From Gambelia wislizenii (Eukaryota; Chordata; Lepidosauria; Squamata; Crotaphytidae), in NCBI GenBank assembly GCA_030847615.1, contig JAUMIR010000003.1, forward strand, positions 59,195,001 through 59,259,000: a stretch of DNA of 64,000 nucleotides, given 5' to 3'. The notes below the pieces were generated by a model that was not told the origin of the DNA, searched no databases, and saw nothing but the letters and a program-made list of their open reading frames with translations. The translations under genes were made by a program, and so were the position numbers. Position 1 is the stretch's first letter; the number at the start of each line of letters is the position of its first letter. Positions 32,935 through 43,017 of this stretch are shown piece by piece.

Positions 32935-33600
32935 CCTGGGGTAGTGAATATTCCAAAGGACAGGATCAGAATTCAAAATTACTTTAACAGATTGGCGAGC
33001 TGGGCCAAAACTAACAAAATGAATTTCAACAGGGAGAAATGAACGGTACCACATGAATACAAGTCAACAATGGGACGTGGCAGCTAAAAAAGCCAATGTG
33101 ATTCTAGGCTGCATCAGTAGGAGTATAGTGTCTAGATCAAGGGATGTAATAGTACCACTCTATTCTTCTTTGGTCAGACCTCACCTGGAATACTGTGTCT
33201 AGTTCTGGGCATCACAGTTCAAGAAGGATATTGACAAACTGGAAAGTGTCCAGAAGAGGGTGCCCAAAATGGTGGGAGGTCTGGAAGCCATGCCCTATGA
33301 GGAATGGCTTAAGGAAATGGGTATGTTTAGTCTGGAGAAGAGAAGGTTAAAAGGTGACATGACAGCTATGTTTAAATATTTGAAGGGATGTCATACTGAG
33401 GATGGAGCAAGCTTGTTTTCTGCTGCTCCAGAGACTAGGGAACATAGCAATGGACTCAAACTACATGGAAATAGATTCCACCTAAACATTAGGAAGAACC
33501 TCCTGACAGTAAGAACTATTCAGCAGTGGAATGCTGAAATGACCAAAATGGTGAAAGGACTGGAAGCCATGCCCTATGAGGAGCAGCTTAGGGAGCAGCT
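32935..33600 (+). mobile_element. CR1 fragment, sense, with a duplicated RT-tail block
   Basis: The plus strand encodes CR1 ORF2 C-terminal text: ...GLEAMPYEEWLKEMGMFSL, EKRRLKGDMTAMFKYLKGC, ETREHSNGLKLHGNRFHLN, IRKNLLTVRTIQQWN. The block MTKMVKGLEAMPYEEQLRE recurs at 33540-33600, so a second CR1 piece is joined head to tail. The 5' part (32950-33040) repeats, in direct sense, text that appears inverted at 33740-33835. Two frameshifts interrupt the RT before 33260. Confidence 0.88.
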
Positions 33601-33880
33601 TTCACACTGTTGGCTCATGTTCATCTTGTGGTCTACTAAGACTCCTAGAACCCTTTTACAGGTACTATTGTCAAGCCAGATGTCACCCATCCTATATCTG
33701 TGCATTTTATTTTTTCTGCCTAAATGTAGTACCTTACATTTCTCCCTGTTGAAATTCATTTTGTTAGTTTTGGTCCAGCAATCCAATCTGTTAAGGTAAT
33801 TTTGAATTCTGATCCTATTCTCTGGGGTATTCACTCCCCCTGCTAATTTGGTGTCATCTGCAATACTTGGTAGGATGTAG
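33601..33880 (-). mobile_element. CR1 fragment, inverted relative to the previous one
   Basis: The minus strand encodes [59 protein letters not shown] and CKRVLGVLVDHKMNMSQQ, which lies upstream of the sense fragment in CR1. The arrangement, an upstream piece inverted next to a downstream piece, resembles 5' inversion during target-primed reverse transcription. No target duplication was found. Confidence 0.85.
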
Positions 33881-33939
33881 TAGTAATGGAAAAAAGGAGC
33901 TGTGGTATGTTTACCTAAGCTATTTGCATACACAACACA

Positions 33940-34167
33940 AGGGGTGAAATTATCAGATGCCCTTGTTATTCAGCCGTTCCTGGGAAGTAGCACTGATGCA
34001 GACGAGGTGTCACTTTTTTTATTGACGGACTAATAAGAAGTGATGCCTTATTCACCCCCACACTATGCCCCCAGAATGGCTGAACAATGTCGTCATTTGA
34101 TAATTTTTCCCTTTTGTGTTATCATCACCTCCTGATTACATAGTTTTTGCCGTGTCTGATAAAGTCC
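33940..34167 (+). mobile_element. MITE-S copy 4, left end missing
   Basis: Inner block GGGTGAAATTATCAGATGCC matches 55196-55215. The right end is GTGTCTGATAAAGTCC at 34167. It has the internal palindromic pair around GACGGACTAATAAG (TTTTTTTATT and AATAAGAAGTGATGCC). The left terminal repeat is not found before 33940; CR1 sequence ends at 33880. Confidence 0.7.
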
Positions 34168-34169
34168 CA

Positions 34170-35500
34170 TGTTTTTCCTACAATCCATCTGGCTGGAAAA
34201 TTTCTGAAGCAGATCCTGAAACTGTTGCTCTGCTCATGGGATGCATTCTCATGGGCTTGTGTATCTGCCCCCAAAATTACTTTTTTGACTACAATACCCA
34301 GAATCTCCCAGCCAGGATGGCTCCTATATTATTATCATCACCACCACCACCATTATAGCCTGTCTTTTCCCAAGACTGGGACTCAAGGCAGTTAACAACT
34401 TAAAATATCCAGAATCCTCTATGCACTATGCTGCTGTGTAGTGTATCCTGGCCTTCCTACCCCATTCCCCATTTACTAGCCAGCAGCTGCTGCAATCGAC
34501 AGGGGCCTCTTCCTCTGTTGCTTAGGAAGCAGCTGACTAATTTTCCCAGCCCCTTGTGTGAATGATCTCTATCACAACAGGTGGAAACAGGATGCCTGTC
34601 TCAATTCCCTCTTGCAGTGGAGATTGCTACAGTGTGTGTGTGTGTGTGTGTGTGTGTGTTGAGAATGTCAGCCAGCCATTTTCCATGCAACAGAACAGAT
34701 CCCCATTGATCACAGTGGCTGCTGACCAATAAGTGGGGATTATGGGACTCTCTCAGTCCCTATGTATCTCCTAAAAGAGGGATCATGAATATGGAGCAGT
34801 CATGAATGTGTAACTCTTGGATATATCGTCTGTCTGTCTTTGCCTGGATATATGAATGCTCCATATGGAATTATGGCATTTCTCCTTTCTTTAGTCAGAT
34901 CTTCCTTTCTGAAGCTTGAAAGTACATCACATACACAATGAAGATCCTGTGTAATTTCAAAAGCAATGTCATACCTGGAACATAGTGTATTGAAGTGTAA
35001 GATTTCTGTAGTGTCAACTTGGAGTGGGGATGCCCATTTACATCTGTCATAGCAGGTACTTATTAAGATACCATTTAGAGATCCTTCAGCAAGCATTCAG
35101 TTTTCCCAGAATGTGGGAGGTGCTTCAGCATTCTTCAGCAGACTTTTCAACTGCCTTGAAATATGCCAGGCAAAGTGAAATCTATCAAGTATTTTGAACA
35201 ATGTACCAAACTGAGAACTTTTGTCCACTTATATTGTGAATGCATGTTTCATAATGAACAAATCATAAGTCGCAATGGTGTACATTTTTGAATACTACTC
35301 AATTTACTTCCAGAGCTTGGGAAAGTTACTTTTTTGGATTATAACTCCCAGAATCCCCCCAGCCAGCCTGGCCATATCATACCCAACAAACTAACTTTTA
35401 AATTTAAAATGCATACTTTAAAATCATTTGGTTAAGCCTGCTGGAAGAGGCTGGTCTTTAATGCTGCTTTGAATTCAGACAGCATATTCAGCTGTCATTT
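34170..35500. other. Unique sequence with foldback-MITE and SINE-tail traces
   Basis: 34270-34325 has TTGACTACAATACCCAGAAT, CTCCCAGCCAGGATGGC. 35316-35375 has AAGTTACTTTTTTGGATTAT, AACTCCCAGAATCCCC. (GT)n at 34632-34660. The 98-codon frame at 34800-35096 (minus) has no recognisable domain. Confidence 0.45.
34632..34660. repeat. (GT)n microsatellite
   Basis: About fourteen perfect units. Confidence 0.97.
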
Positions 35501-35504
35501 CTTC

Positions 35505-35972
35505 CGGCCAGCCATTTCAGAGTCTAGGAGAGGCTGAAGAAAAATTCATCTGGGTGACAGTTACCAACCTAGTCCTGGCTGACTGGAGCAAATGTCCCCC
35601 AGAGGAACTAAGTGTATGGGGTAGATTATACAGGAGAAGGTGATCCCATAGGCAACATGGACCCAAACCATGTAGGGCTTTAAAGGTAATAACCAACACT
35701 TTGTATCTTGCCCAGAAGCTAATTGAAAGCCAATGTAGTGGTTTTAATATTGGTGTGCTATAGTCACTCCTGGATATACCAGTGACTAATCTGGCTGCTA
35801 TATTTTGAACCAACTGAAGTTTCTGAACTTGGTACAGAGGTAGCCCAATGTACAGCACATTGCAAAAGTCTAGCCTTGAGGTTACCTGTGTGTATACTAC
35901 CATCTTTAGGTTCTCCAACTCTAGGAAGGGGCACAGCTGGTGTAACAGTTGAAGCCGGTAGTAAGCACTCCT
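35505..35972 (-). mobile_element. L2-clade LINE, C-terminal RT fragment
   Basis: The minus strand stays open for about 154 codons and reads AYYRLQLLHQLCPFLELENL, VVYTQVTSRLDFCNVLYIGL, VQKLQLVQNIAARLVTGISR, PILKPLHWLSISFWARYKVL, VITFKALHGLGPCCL. This order (TSRLDYCNxLYxGLP, LQLVQNxAARL, LHWLPxxxRxxYKVL) is the hallmark C-terminal region of L2 RTs. The upstream RT, with the catalytic FADD box, is missing: the fragment is cut at 35973 by a MITE start. Absence of stops over this length suggests moderate age. Confidence 0.9.
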
Positions 35973-36490
35973 GGGGCCCATTTACATGGCAAAAAAAACC
36001 CAAGAAGAATTTGTGTTGAACCCTATTGATTCACACACATCACGCGCTATTCGGAAGGAGGGGTAGCAAAAAAATCCCCGTTAATCCATGACTTTCCATC
36101 CCTCTACTTTCCAGGGACTTTTTTGGAAAGTCTGGGACAACCCGTGCTATTGGTTGTCTGAACAATCAGGAACCATCCCAGGAAATGGGATGATTTCTGG
36201 TTGGGTGGACTTTGGAGGGGGGGGGGGCTTGCAAGGGAAGCCTTGCAATTCTTGAGCTGCCATTTTTGTACAGCCCAGCGTAGGGTCCTCCACTGGCTCC
36301 AAAGCTCCAGCTGAGAGCCAGGGGAAGTTTCTCCTCTTCCCTAGCCTACCCTTTTCCCCACTGCTGCCTCTCTCTCCTTCCTCCCCCTTCTCTTCCCCAT
36401 TCACAGCCAGTGAATGGGGGAGAGTGGGGGGAAATGGAGAAAGAGGCAGCAGTGGAGGACAGGCAGGCGATGGGACTGTCAGTTGCATCT
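35973..36490. mobile_element. Harbinger-like MITE, left end only; right boundary unresolved
   Basis: Starts GGGGCCCATTTACATGGCAA, like the end of 43018-44032 (GGGGTCGTTTACATGGC on its minus strand) and GGGGTTGTCTAAATGGC at 52010. It also has the CGGAAGGAGGGG block close to the end, as at 52050. It abuts the L2 RT fragment. I could not find the matching right terminal repeat or a target duplication, so the end coordinate is a guess. The interior holds a long purine/pyrimidine hairpin at 36361-36452. Confidence 0.5.
36361..36452. repeat. Purine/pyrimidine inverted repeat
   Basis: The pyrimidine-rich arm 36361-36404 (CTGCTGCCTC...CCCCATTCAC) and the purine-rich arm 36410-36452 (GTGAATGGGG...GAGGCAGCAG) pair with few mismatches around a 5-base loop, AGCCA. 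Confidence 0.8.
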
Positions 36491-36494
36491 ATCT

Positions 36495-37262
36495 GAGCTG
36501 TCATTTGGAGTGATGGATCCAGAAGCACTCGCAGGCTGTGAACGCATGATTCTGATTTTTCTCTGTGCTTACCTTCCTGTCTAGATTTTCAGCCAAGGGG
36601 CAGGAGGATATGAGGATGATTACTGCCCTGACTCTCTGCAGTAGTGTCATTTCCTGCTTTTGTACCCCTGCTGCAAATTGCCAAATAGATATCCAGGACT
36701 CTGCTCAGGACCACAGCTTGGGAAAGTTAATTTTTGACTTCAACACAAAGACTCTCTCAATCAGTTTGGGATTCTGGGAGTTGTAGTCCAAAAAATCAGT
36801 TTCCAAGCTCTGCTTAGAACACTACCCATATGGTATGGGGAAAAGGTTTCTGAACCATGAATTTGAAAAGATACACAAACCAGACTCCTGTTGGTTCCCA
36901 ATGCTTGTGGCTGCACTTTTTCCAGGGCCTCACAGCAATGGAGATGAATGGCAGAAAAATCTGTTAGTTGAACGCATCTTGTTTCTCCATTGCTGTCCTT
37001 TCTTCGTGGCTCCTGCACCCTCAACATTTTTCCTTCTGCTGCCACTGCCTACAGAAGTGTAGTTGATGGTGCACTACACCAACAGTCTCTTTCCTGTTGT
37101 GGTGGTGGTGGGGATTATGGGAAAGGGGAATTGTTACCAAAATTGCAAAACTTACTCTCAATCTCAAACAAGCAGTGGTGAAAAGAAAAAAACAACAATC
37201 CAACCTATAGCAAAAAGGACCCAAACTACCTTTCACAAAGAACATTTTATTCTGCAAGAGTG
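36495..37262. other. Sequence with foldback-MITE text
   Basis: 36712-36818 is a short foldback MITE: CTTGGGAAAGTTAATTTTTG, GGGATTCTGGGAGTTGTAGT, CCAAAAAATCAG, CCAAGCTCTG. The remainder is unrecognised. Confidence 0.5.
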
Positions 37263-37265
37263 ATA

Positions 37266-37492
37266 GAAAGCCAGAATGGTGAGTGGTTTGGCTGTTAGGA
37301 CTAGGACTCCGGGTGACCAGGGTTCAAATCCCTGCTTAGCCATGGAAGCACATTGAGTGACCTTGGGCAAATCACACTTTCTCAACCTCAGAAGAAGGCA
37401 CTGGCAAACTTCCTCCAAATAAATCTTGGCAAGAAAACCACAGGATCACCATTAGTTGGAATTGACTTGAAGACACATAACAACAACAACAG
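37266..37492 (+). mobile_element. Sauria-type SINE, copy 5
   Basis: Head GAGTGGTTTGGCTGTTAGGA, B box CAGGGTTCAAATCCCTGC, body TGACCTTGGGCAAATCACAC, TTCTCAACCTCAGAAGAAGG, AAATCTTGGCAAGAAAACCA, and tail TTGACTTGAAGACACATAAC followed by AACAACAACA. The (ACA)n tail is intact. Confidence 0.92.
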
Positions 37493-37499
37493 GTGGTGA

Positions 37500-37870
37500 A
37501 ACAGGAAGAATGGTCTGAAAAAGAATATATCCATCATGGACATTTGGCTACCTAACCTCCTGTTTATGTAGATGCCTCATGCATGGAATATTCTTCACAG
37601 CCAAAATTACTCATGCTAGATATCAAACTCCAAATCCTGCTAAGCAATGTGGTAAATGACACATCACTACACATGTCCCAACACTGCAAACTGGGCATGA
37701 ACTCTCATAAAACTCCAAACCTTCTTCCACTCTGTAAGAAAGGGCAGGAATGAGGGCAGGGGGGTAGAGATCACTCATCACTAGTGATTTCTCTGAAAAT
37801 ATTCAAAACAGAACTACTATTATAATTTAATCGGACTTTTACAACATCCCTGTAGAACATTTTCCCCCCT

Positions 37871-37924
<54 letters not shown>

Positions 37925-38595
37925 TTCTGAATTTCAACAGCTGGGTGTAGAACAATACTGACTTACTGATGCTGCAATTCAGATTATACTTTATTAAGCT
38001 GAAACAAGAGAAGCAGCAAACCCACGCAGGGAGTTGAGAAGTTTTCCATCTTTTGCTGATTGCCTATCATACAGGAAATGGAGATTTTAAAAATGCTTCA
38101 CCAGATCATTCAGGGTCTCATCTTAATAAAAAAGCTGCTGCAAAAATAAGCCTTAACTCTCTTAATATTTTCCGTAGATTAGCAAAATATTTGGTGTAGA
38201 TATTAAGTTGCAGAATTTTTCAGTACCTTCATGGATAAATAAGATAGCAGAGAAATCCTCAGAATATGAAATGTTGGTCCATATTTCTAATGGAAGAGCT
38301 GGTATTCAACTTAAGTTGTTATGTCAGTGAACAAAATGCATAGGGAGAACCTTAGAGAAAACAGGCAGCGGGCTTCTGCACATAGGGATGTTTGTTTGTG
38401 TGTTTGTTTTCTACATTTCTATACCGCTTATCAGTGCCAAAGCTCTCCTTAATGGTTTTACAACATAAAAACAAGTAAAAATAAAACAATTAAAAAGTAA
38501 CAAAATTATTTTTAAAACATATAAAAGTTAAAAACAATAAAAATAATAAAAACACATTAAAACACACCCCAATAAAAACCTCTGTGCCCACAACT
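37500..38595. other. Unique sequence and an inverted L2/SINE tail
   Basis: 38400-38590 has TTTCTATACCGCTTATCAGT, AAAGCTCTCCTTAATGG and a long A-rich stretch of AAAACAATTAAAA type, the inverse of an L2-like 3' end. No gene. Confidence 0.45.
37873..37922. repeat. (CT)n(CA)n compound microsatellite
   Basis: About eleven TC units followed directly by about fourteen CA units. Confidence 0.98.
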
Positions 38596-38603
38596 GCAAA
38601 TTA

Positions 38604-38832
38604 AAAGTGAAGTTGAAGGCTTTCACAGCCAGCATGCATAGGTTTTCTGTGGTTTTTTTCCGGGCTGTGAGGCCATGTTCTGGAAGAGTTTATTTCTGAT
38701 GTTTTGCCTGCATCTGTGGCTGGCATCTTCAGCGAATGGTTGGGTAGGAGTGTGGGGGTGGAGTTATATACTGTGAGCCCCTGTTGGAGGGGATATGTAA
38801 ATTTGTGTATTTGAATGGCTAGTTTCTGGATG
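38604..38832 (-). mobile_element. Penelope-like element terminal sequence, copy 1
   Basis: Nearly the same as 56853-57060. On the minus strand it reads ATATCTCCATCCAGAAACTA, CATTCAAATACACAAATTTA, GGGGCTCACAGTATATAACT, then CTGAAGATGCCAGCCACAGA and TGCAGGCAAAACATCAG, then TGGCCTCACAGCCCGGAAAA. The part at 38696-38732 has the order CTGANGA, stem, loop, stem, (G/A)AAA seen in hammerhead ribozymes carried by Penelope-like elements. No RT coding remains. Confidence 0.6.
38696..38732 (-). ncRNA. Degenerate hammerhead-ribozyme-like motif (Penelope), copy 1
   Basis: Minus strand: CTGAAGA, then stem GCCAGC, loop CACAGAT, stem GCAGGC (one mispair), then AAAAC, where an active ribozyme has GAAAC. The core is mutated (CTGAAGA for CTGATGA; A for the first G of GAAA), so it is most likely inactive. 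Known biology: Penelope-like elements carry minimal hammerheads in their terminal repeats. Confidence 0.5.
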
Positions 38833-39231
38833 GAGATATTGCATATTGCATATTTTTGTAAGTCCTGTGCCAGGAGAAAGGGAGGTTATAAATAAAAATT
38901 ACAATTACAATTGGTCTACCACATTTGCTAGGTTTAGGGGTGCAGGTCCCTTGGGAAAGTGGACAAACCATGAATATCTCTATCCCCCCCCCCCACAACC
39001 ATATTTAACACTTACAAAAGGTATGATCTGAGGATTCAGCCCACCACAGATGCCTTTAAGGTGGTGGGGTTCCTTCGCAAGGCAGAAGTGGGCAGTTGTC
39101 AGGGCTTGCTGCCTCCTCCACTGCTGCCCTATGCCATTTTCATTAGGAACTTACAAGCCTTGCTACACATTCCGTCTCTCTCAGTCTTGTGAGTCTTGCA
39201 GTCCCTATTAAAAATGCCATAGGGCAGCAGC

Positions 39232-39312
39232 AGAGGCTGCAGCAAATAATCTGTGAATAATCAAATCTACAGATGTTGAATCCACATATGTAGAGGGCTG
39301 ACTGTACTTTTT
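39232..39312. mobile_element. Right end of a mariner/Tigger-type MITE
   Basis: AATCAAATCTACAGATG, GTTGAATCCACATATGTAG and AGGGCTGACTGTA match the end structure of 47356-47568 (GAATATGAAGGGACAACTGTA). The left end was not found. Confidence 0.4.
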
Positions 39313-39558
39313 TTTTTTTTAGTTTTTGTACAAATATTTGGGTTCCTCCAAGTCTGTTCATACCTCCCTCTTGTAAATTATGCCTTTGTGGCTTTGTAAG
39401 CATCTATATGCAGAAAATGAATTCACTACTAGAATGTATGCTTTATAATAAAGTGCCTTTCTTTAATACTCAGAGTGCTTTAAATGGAGATGCTCTTGTT
39501 AATGACATAAGCAGAACACTGACACTTTAGATACCTAGTACAAATTCAACCACACTTA

Positions 39559-40540
39559 GGATTTTATCAGACCAGGCCAATAGCAGGGAAAAACCACATC
39601 ATTTAGGACACGACGATAGCACCAAAAGCAAAATTATCAGACATTTTCATTACTTACCCATTCCCACTTCATGGAGCAATAAACACCTGAGGCAAAGCAC
39701 AAAAATCAGTGTGTATAGAGCCATCGTACTGTCTATCCTCCTTTATGGATCTGAAACATGGGTCACCTATCGCCACCACCTACGACTCCTCGAGCGCTTT
39801 CATCAGCGCTGTCTACGCACAATCCTAAATATACACTGGACTGACTATGTGACGAATGTTGCTGTCCTTGAACAAGCAGGGATCACCAGCATTGAGGCCA
39901 TGATATTGAGAACACAGCTGCGCTGGGCAGGTCACGTTTCTAGGATGGAGGACCATCGCCTCCCAAAAATACTACTCTACGGTGAACTCGCCACGGGTCA
40001 GCGTAAGAGGGGCGCTCCAAAAAAGTGATACAAAGACTCCCTGAAACAACATCTCAGGCTTGGCCAAATTGATCACCAACAGTGGTCCGCCCTGGCCTCA
40101 CATCGGGAGGCATGGAGACGCAATATCCACAATGCTGTAGCCTTATTTGAGAACTCACGCCGAACAAGTCTTGAAGAGAAACGACAACGCAGAAAGAATC
40201 ACAACCCAAAAACATCACCCAAGGAGACCTTCTGCTGCGCTTTTTGCAACCGGACTTGTTTATCTCGGATTGGCCTTTTTAGTCGTCAGCGCGCTTGCAG
40301 AAGGCGCGGGATGAGTCCTTCCTGAATCTTCGTTTGCGAAGAAAAGCCAGAGAGAGAGAGCACTGGTGCGAATGAGCCATTACTTTTTATTGATGGGTTA
40401 AGCTGTTAATAAAAAGTAATGCCTCATTCACTCCAGCGCAACGCAGAGGGAGGTAAACAACATCATCGTCTGATAATTTCATCCATTTCTGCTATCGTCC
40501 TGTCCTAATGCTGCGGTTTTTGCCATGCCTGATAAAGTCC
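39559..40540 (+). mobile_element. MITE-S copy 5, carrying an inserted LINE
   Basis: Left end GGATTTTATCAGACCAGG, right end ATGCCTGATAAAGTCC, flanked by TTA on both sides (39556-39558 and 40541-40543). Without the inserted LINE (about 39675-40360) it is roughly 300 bp, like copy 7 at 55110. Inside, CATTACTTTTTATT (40379) and AATAAAAAGTAATG (40409) form a hairpin around GATGGGTTAAGCTGTT. Inner terminal-like repeats AATTATCAGAC (39633) and GTCTGATAATTTC (40470) are also present. Confidence 0.88.
39675..40360 (+). mobile_element. Young non-LTR retrotransposon 'LINE-GA', copy 1 (5'-truncated)
   Basis: Encodes the C-terminal end of an RT protein: NKHLRQSTKISVYRAIVLSI, LLYGSETWVTYRHHLRLLER, LRTILNIHWTDYVTNVAVLE, LRWAGHVSRMEDHRLPKILL, YGELATGQRKRGAPKK. 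A TGA at 40026-40028 interrupts the frame where copy 2 has CGA (a CpG decay). In the same frame the protein then continues to a C2HC finger (CAFC, 12 residues, HQRAC; about 40236-40303) and ends MSPS, stop. The 3' end is GAAAAGCCAGAGAGAG with a (GA)n tail instead of poly-A. Inserted in MITE-S copy 5. The RT catalytic region is absent. Clade not certain; the finger-bearing tail recalls Ingi/Vingi- or Nimb-related LINEs. Confidence 0.88.
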
Positions 40541-40544
40541 TTAG

Positions 40545-41520
40545 TAAGCATTACACAACATTGGTCAAGGTTTTTTAAAAAATAATTTATACAATTTGCA
40601 GCTTTTCTTCTTGTCTAAAATAAAGCACATTCCAATGATTGTAGTCAAGCTGAAATGTACCATGGGCTCTTTTGTTCTGAGAACACAGCTGCACTTAAAG
40701 CTGTGTTCACCCTGGCCATCTGTATTCAAAGTCAAGGGAGAGAACAATTTGATAACAATTTGGCAACAAGTTAAAATCCCCATACCAATGTTACTTGCAA
40801 AAGCAGTCACAGAAATGTGACAGATTATTATTCCTAAACCTAGAATTCAAGTTAGCCTCAGTTAGGATTTGTTGATGAGAAATGGTACATAATCTCAAAG
40901 CAATGGACTAATTATTTTTCATTTGAGTTTCTAAAAAAGGATTTGATAAGACCAAGAGCTATTTGGATGGATTCTGCTAGCCTAAGGGCCATTTCATATG
41001 ACCAAAGTGAGATGTGGGTGTGTGTTCCCCCCCCCCCGCAGCATTTGGGTTGAATTAATTGAAGCAGTTTGGCAGGTGGTGAATTAGTTGTGATTACTTT
41101 TCACCATGCATTCCATTTGCAACTTAATCTGCATTTTGAATGCTTCAAAAATGTTAATATTGTAAAAGTTTAGGGAAACGCAACCACAAACAATTCCTTT
41201 GGGAATCAATTATTCCACTGTATGCATAATGGACTGCTAATATATGACTGATCCAGTGAAATATGTAAGAGATTTGTATGCTAGCCAAGTTGGAAATAAC
41301 CTCATCTTCACCCCTACAAAATTGTCCTTAGGGGTTGGAGATGGTCAAATATGAGCAGGCAGTTCTGCTCACTGAACATTCAAAGGTAGAAAATAGGTGG
41401 TCCTACTGAAGAAAAAGTGCATATATGACAAACAGGAGACTCAAAGACTATTAATTAATATTTATTATTACAGTCAATGACCAACATTTGGGAAATCATA
41501 ATATGTAATCATTTGTTATT
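40545..41520. other. Stretch without recognised features
   Basis: No gene; a C-run at about 41028-41037. Nothing else named. Confidence 0.4.
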
Positions 41521-41752
41521 AACATCTGTCAAGTTGACTTCAATTTATGGTGACCCTATGAATAAAAGACCTCCAAGTCACACTATTATCAACAGCCCTA
41601 CTCAGGTCTTGTAAACTAAGGGCCATGGTTTCCATGATTGAGTCTATACACTTGTAATGCAGTCTTCCTCTTTTACTACTGCCTTCTACCAAGTACTATT
41701 ATCTTTTCTGAGTATATCTTCTCATGGTATGTCCAAAGTATAATAGTTTCAG

Positions 41753-42721
41753 TGAATTGCGACCTATTTTGGACAATAATGTTGCTCTCTCAAAGGCTCT
41801 TTGTGCCAGGCCTTTATTTGCCTACAGACATCCTCCCAATCTCAAATAGTTACTTACCTATAGAAGTACACACAACACAGATGGGGAGACATGTGCAAGA
41901 CCTTACCACAAACCCAGATGCCAACTCTCCCCACACATCTACTTGGGAAATGTCATCACAGGACAGAATAACATCACCCACAATATTGGGGGTACTTTTA
42001 CTTGCTCATCCACTAATGTGATATATGCCATCCTCTGTCAACAATGCCCTTCAGCACTCTACATTGGGCAAACAGGCCAGTTTCTGCACCAGAGGATAAA
42101 TGGACATAAATCAGACAGTAGGACTGGGAATACACAAAAACTAGTTGCAGAACACTTCAACCTTCCTGAGCATTCCATCTCTGACCTCAGAACAATTGTC
42201 CTTGAACAAAAAACAAAACAAAAACAAAACCCTAAAAATGAATATTGGGAAATGAAACAGCTGAATTGGAATGTATCCACAAACTCCAGTCCATCTATGG
42301 TGGGTTGAACCAAGACAATGGTTTCCTGACATACTACACATATTATAAAAATAGTTAACACCCCAGTCTCATGAAGACACTCTTGGCCAGTTTATCTCAT
42401 CTCCTTTCTGTTTCCCAGCCAGCATTACACTACATTCCAATCACTCCCTCCACCATTTATATAGTTATCTACTCACCCTGGCTTTAGGCAACATATTTCC
42501 TCCTGCCTTTATCCCTCAATGCCCATTGTCAAAACTGAACTTGTCACCTCATCACCATACCTACAGTTTTTGCATTTCTATGGCTCTTCATACAGTCTGC
42601 TCATAAAGGTCTGTTTCTAGGCATTTCACTCCATTCATCTGAAGCAGTAGACTGAAGTCTACAAAAGTTTATGCTACAACTTCTTTCACTCAAAGGTGTT
42701 ACAAGATCCCTTTGCATACTG
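41753..42721 (+). mobile_element. Penelope-like element, 3' part with GIY-YIG domain
   Basis: The plus strand encodes CSSTNVIYAILCQQCPSALY, IGQTGQFLHQRINGHKSDSR, KLVAEHFNLPEHSISDLRTI, VLEQ. This is the GIY-YIG endonuclease module of Penelope-like elements: VIYxIxC..C, (L)Y-IGQTG, and R.NxHKSD. A frameshift separates it from upstream coding at about 41940. The 3' end contains the hammerhead-like motif at 42639-42667 followed by GCTACAACTTCTTTCACTCA and ACAAGATCCCTTTGCA. Flanked by AGTTTCAG at 41745-41752 and 42722-42729, a probable 8-bp target duplication in BovB. The RT domain is missing. Confidence 0.9.
42639..42667 (+). ncRNA. Degenerate hammerhead-ribozyme-like motif (Penelope), copy 2
   Basis: CTGAAGCA, perfect 7-bp stem GTAGACT / AGTCTAC with GA between, then AAAAG. 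Order and spacing follow the hammerhead core (CUGANGA, stem II, GAAA), with G>A in GAAA and an A>C change in the first box. Its position near the 3' end of a GIY-YIG-bearing Penelope element supports the identification. It is unlikely to cleave. Confidence 0.55.
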
Positions 42722-43017
42722 AGTTTCAGCTTAGTCATCTTGGCTTCTAGGGAGAATTTCTAGGGAGAGGCTTGATTTGCTCTCTCACCCCGATTTATTT
42801 GTCTTTTTGGCACTTCAGCCCAGAGCTCTCCTCTAGCACCACATTTCAAATTAGTTGATTCTCTTCTTATTGGCCTTCTTCACTGTCCAGCTTTCACAAC
42901 CATACATGGAAATCAGAAATATGATGGCATGGAGAATCCTGACATTAGTGTTCAATGATATATCGTCACAGTTGAGGATCTTGTCTAGTTCCTTCATACC
43001 TGCCCTTCCAAATCCTA

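Noticed and set aside
34800..35096. 98-residue minus-strand frame
   Set aside because: No recognisable domain, no splice signals checked as convincing, and normal AT-rich composition. Kept as chance.
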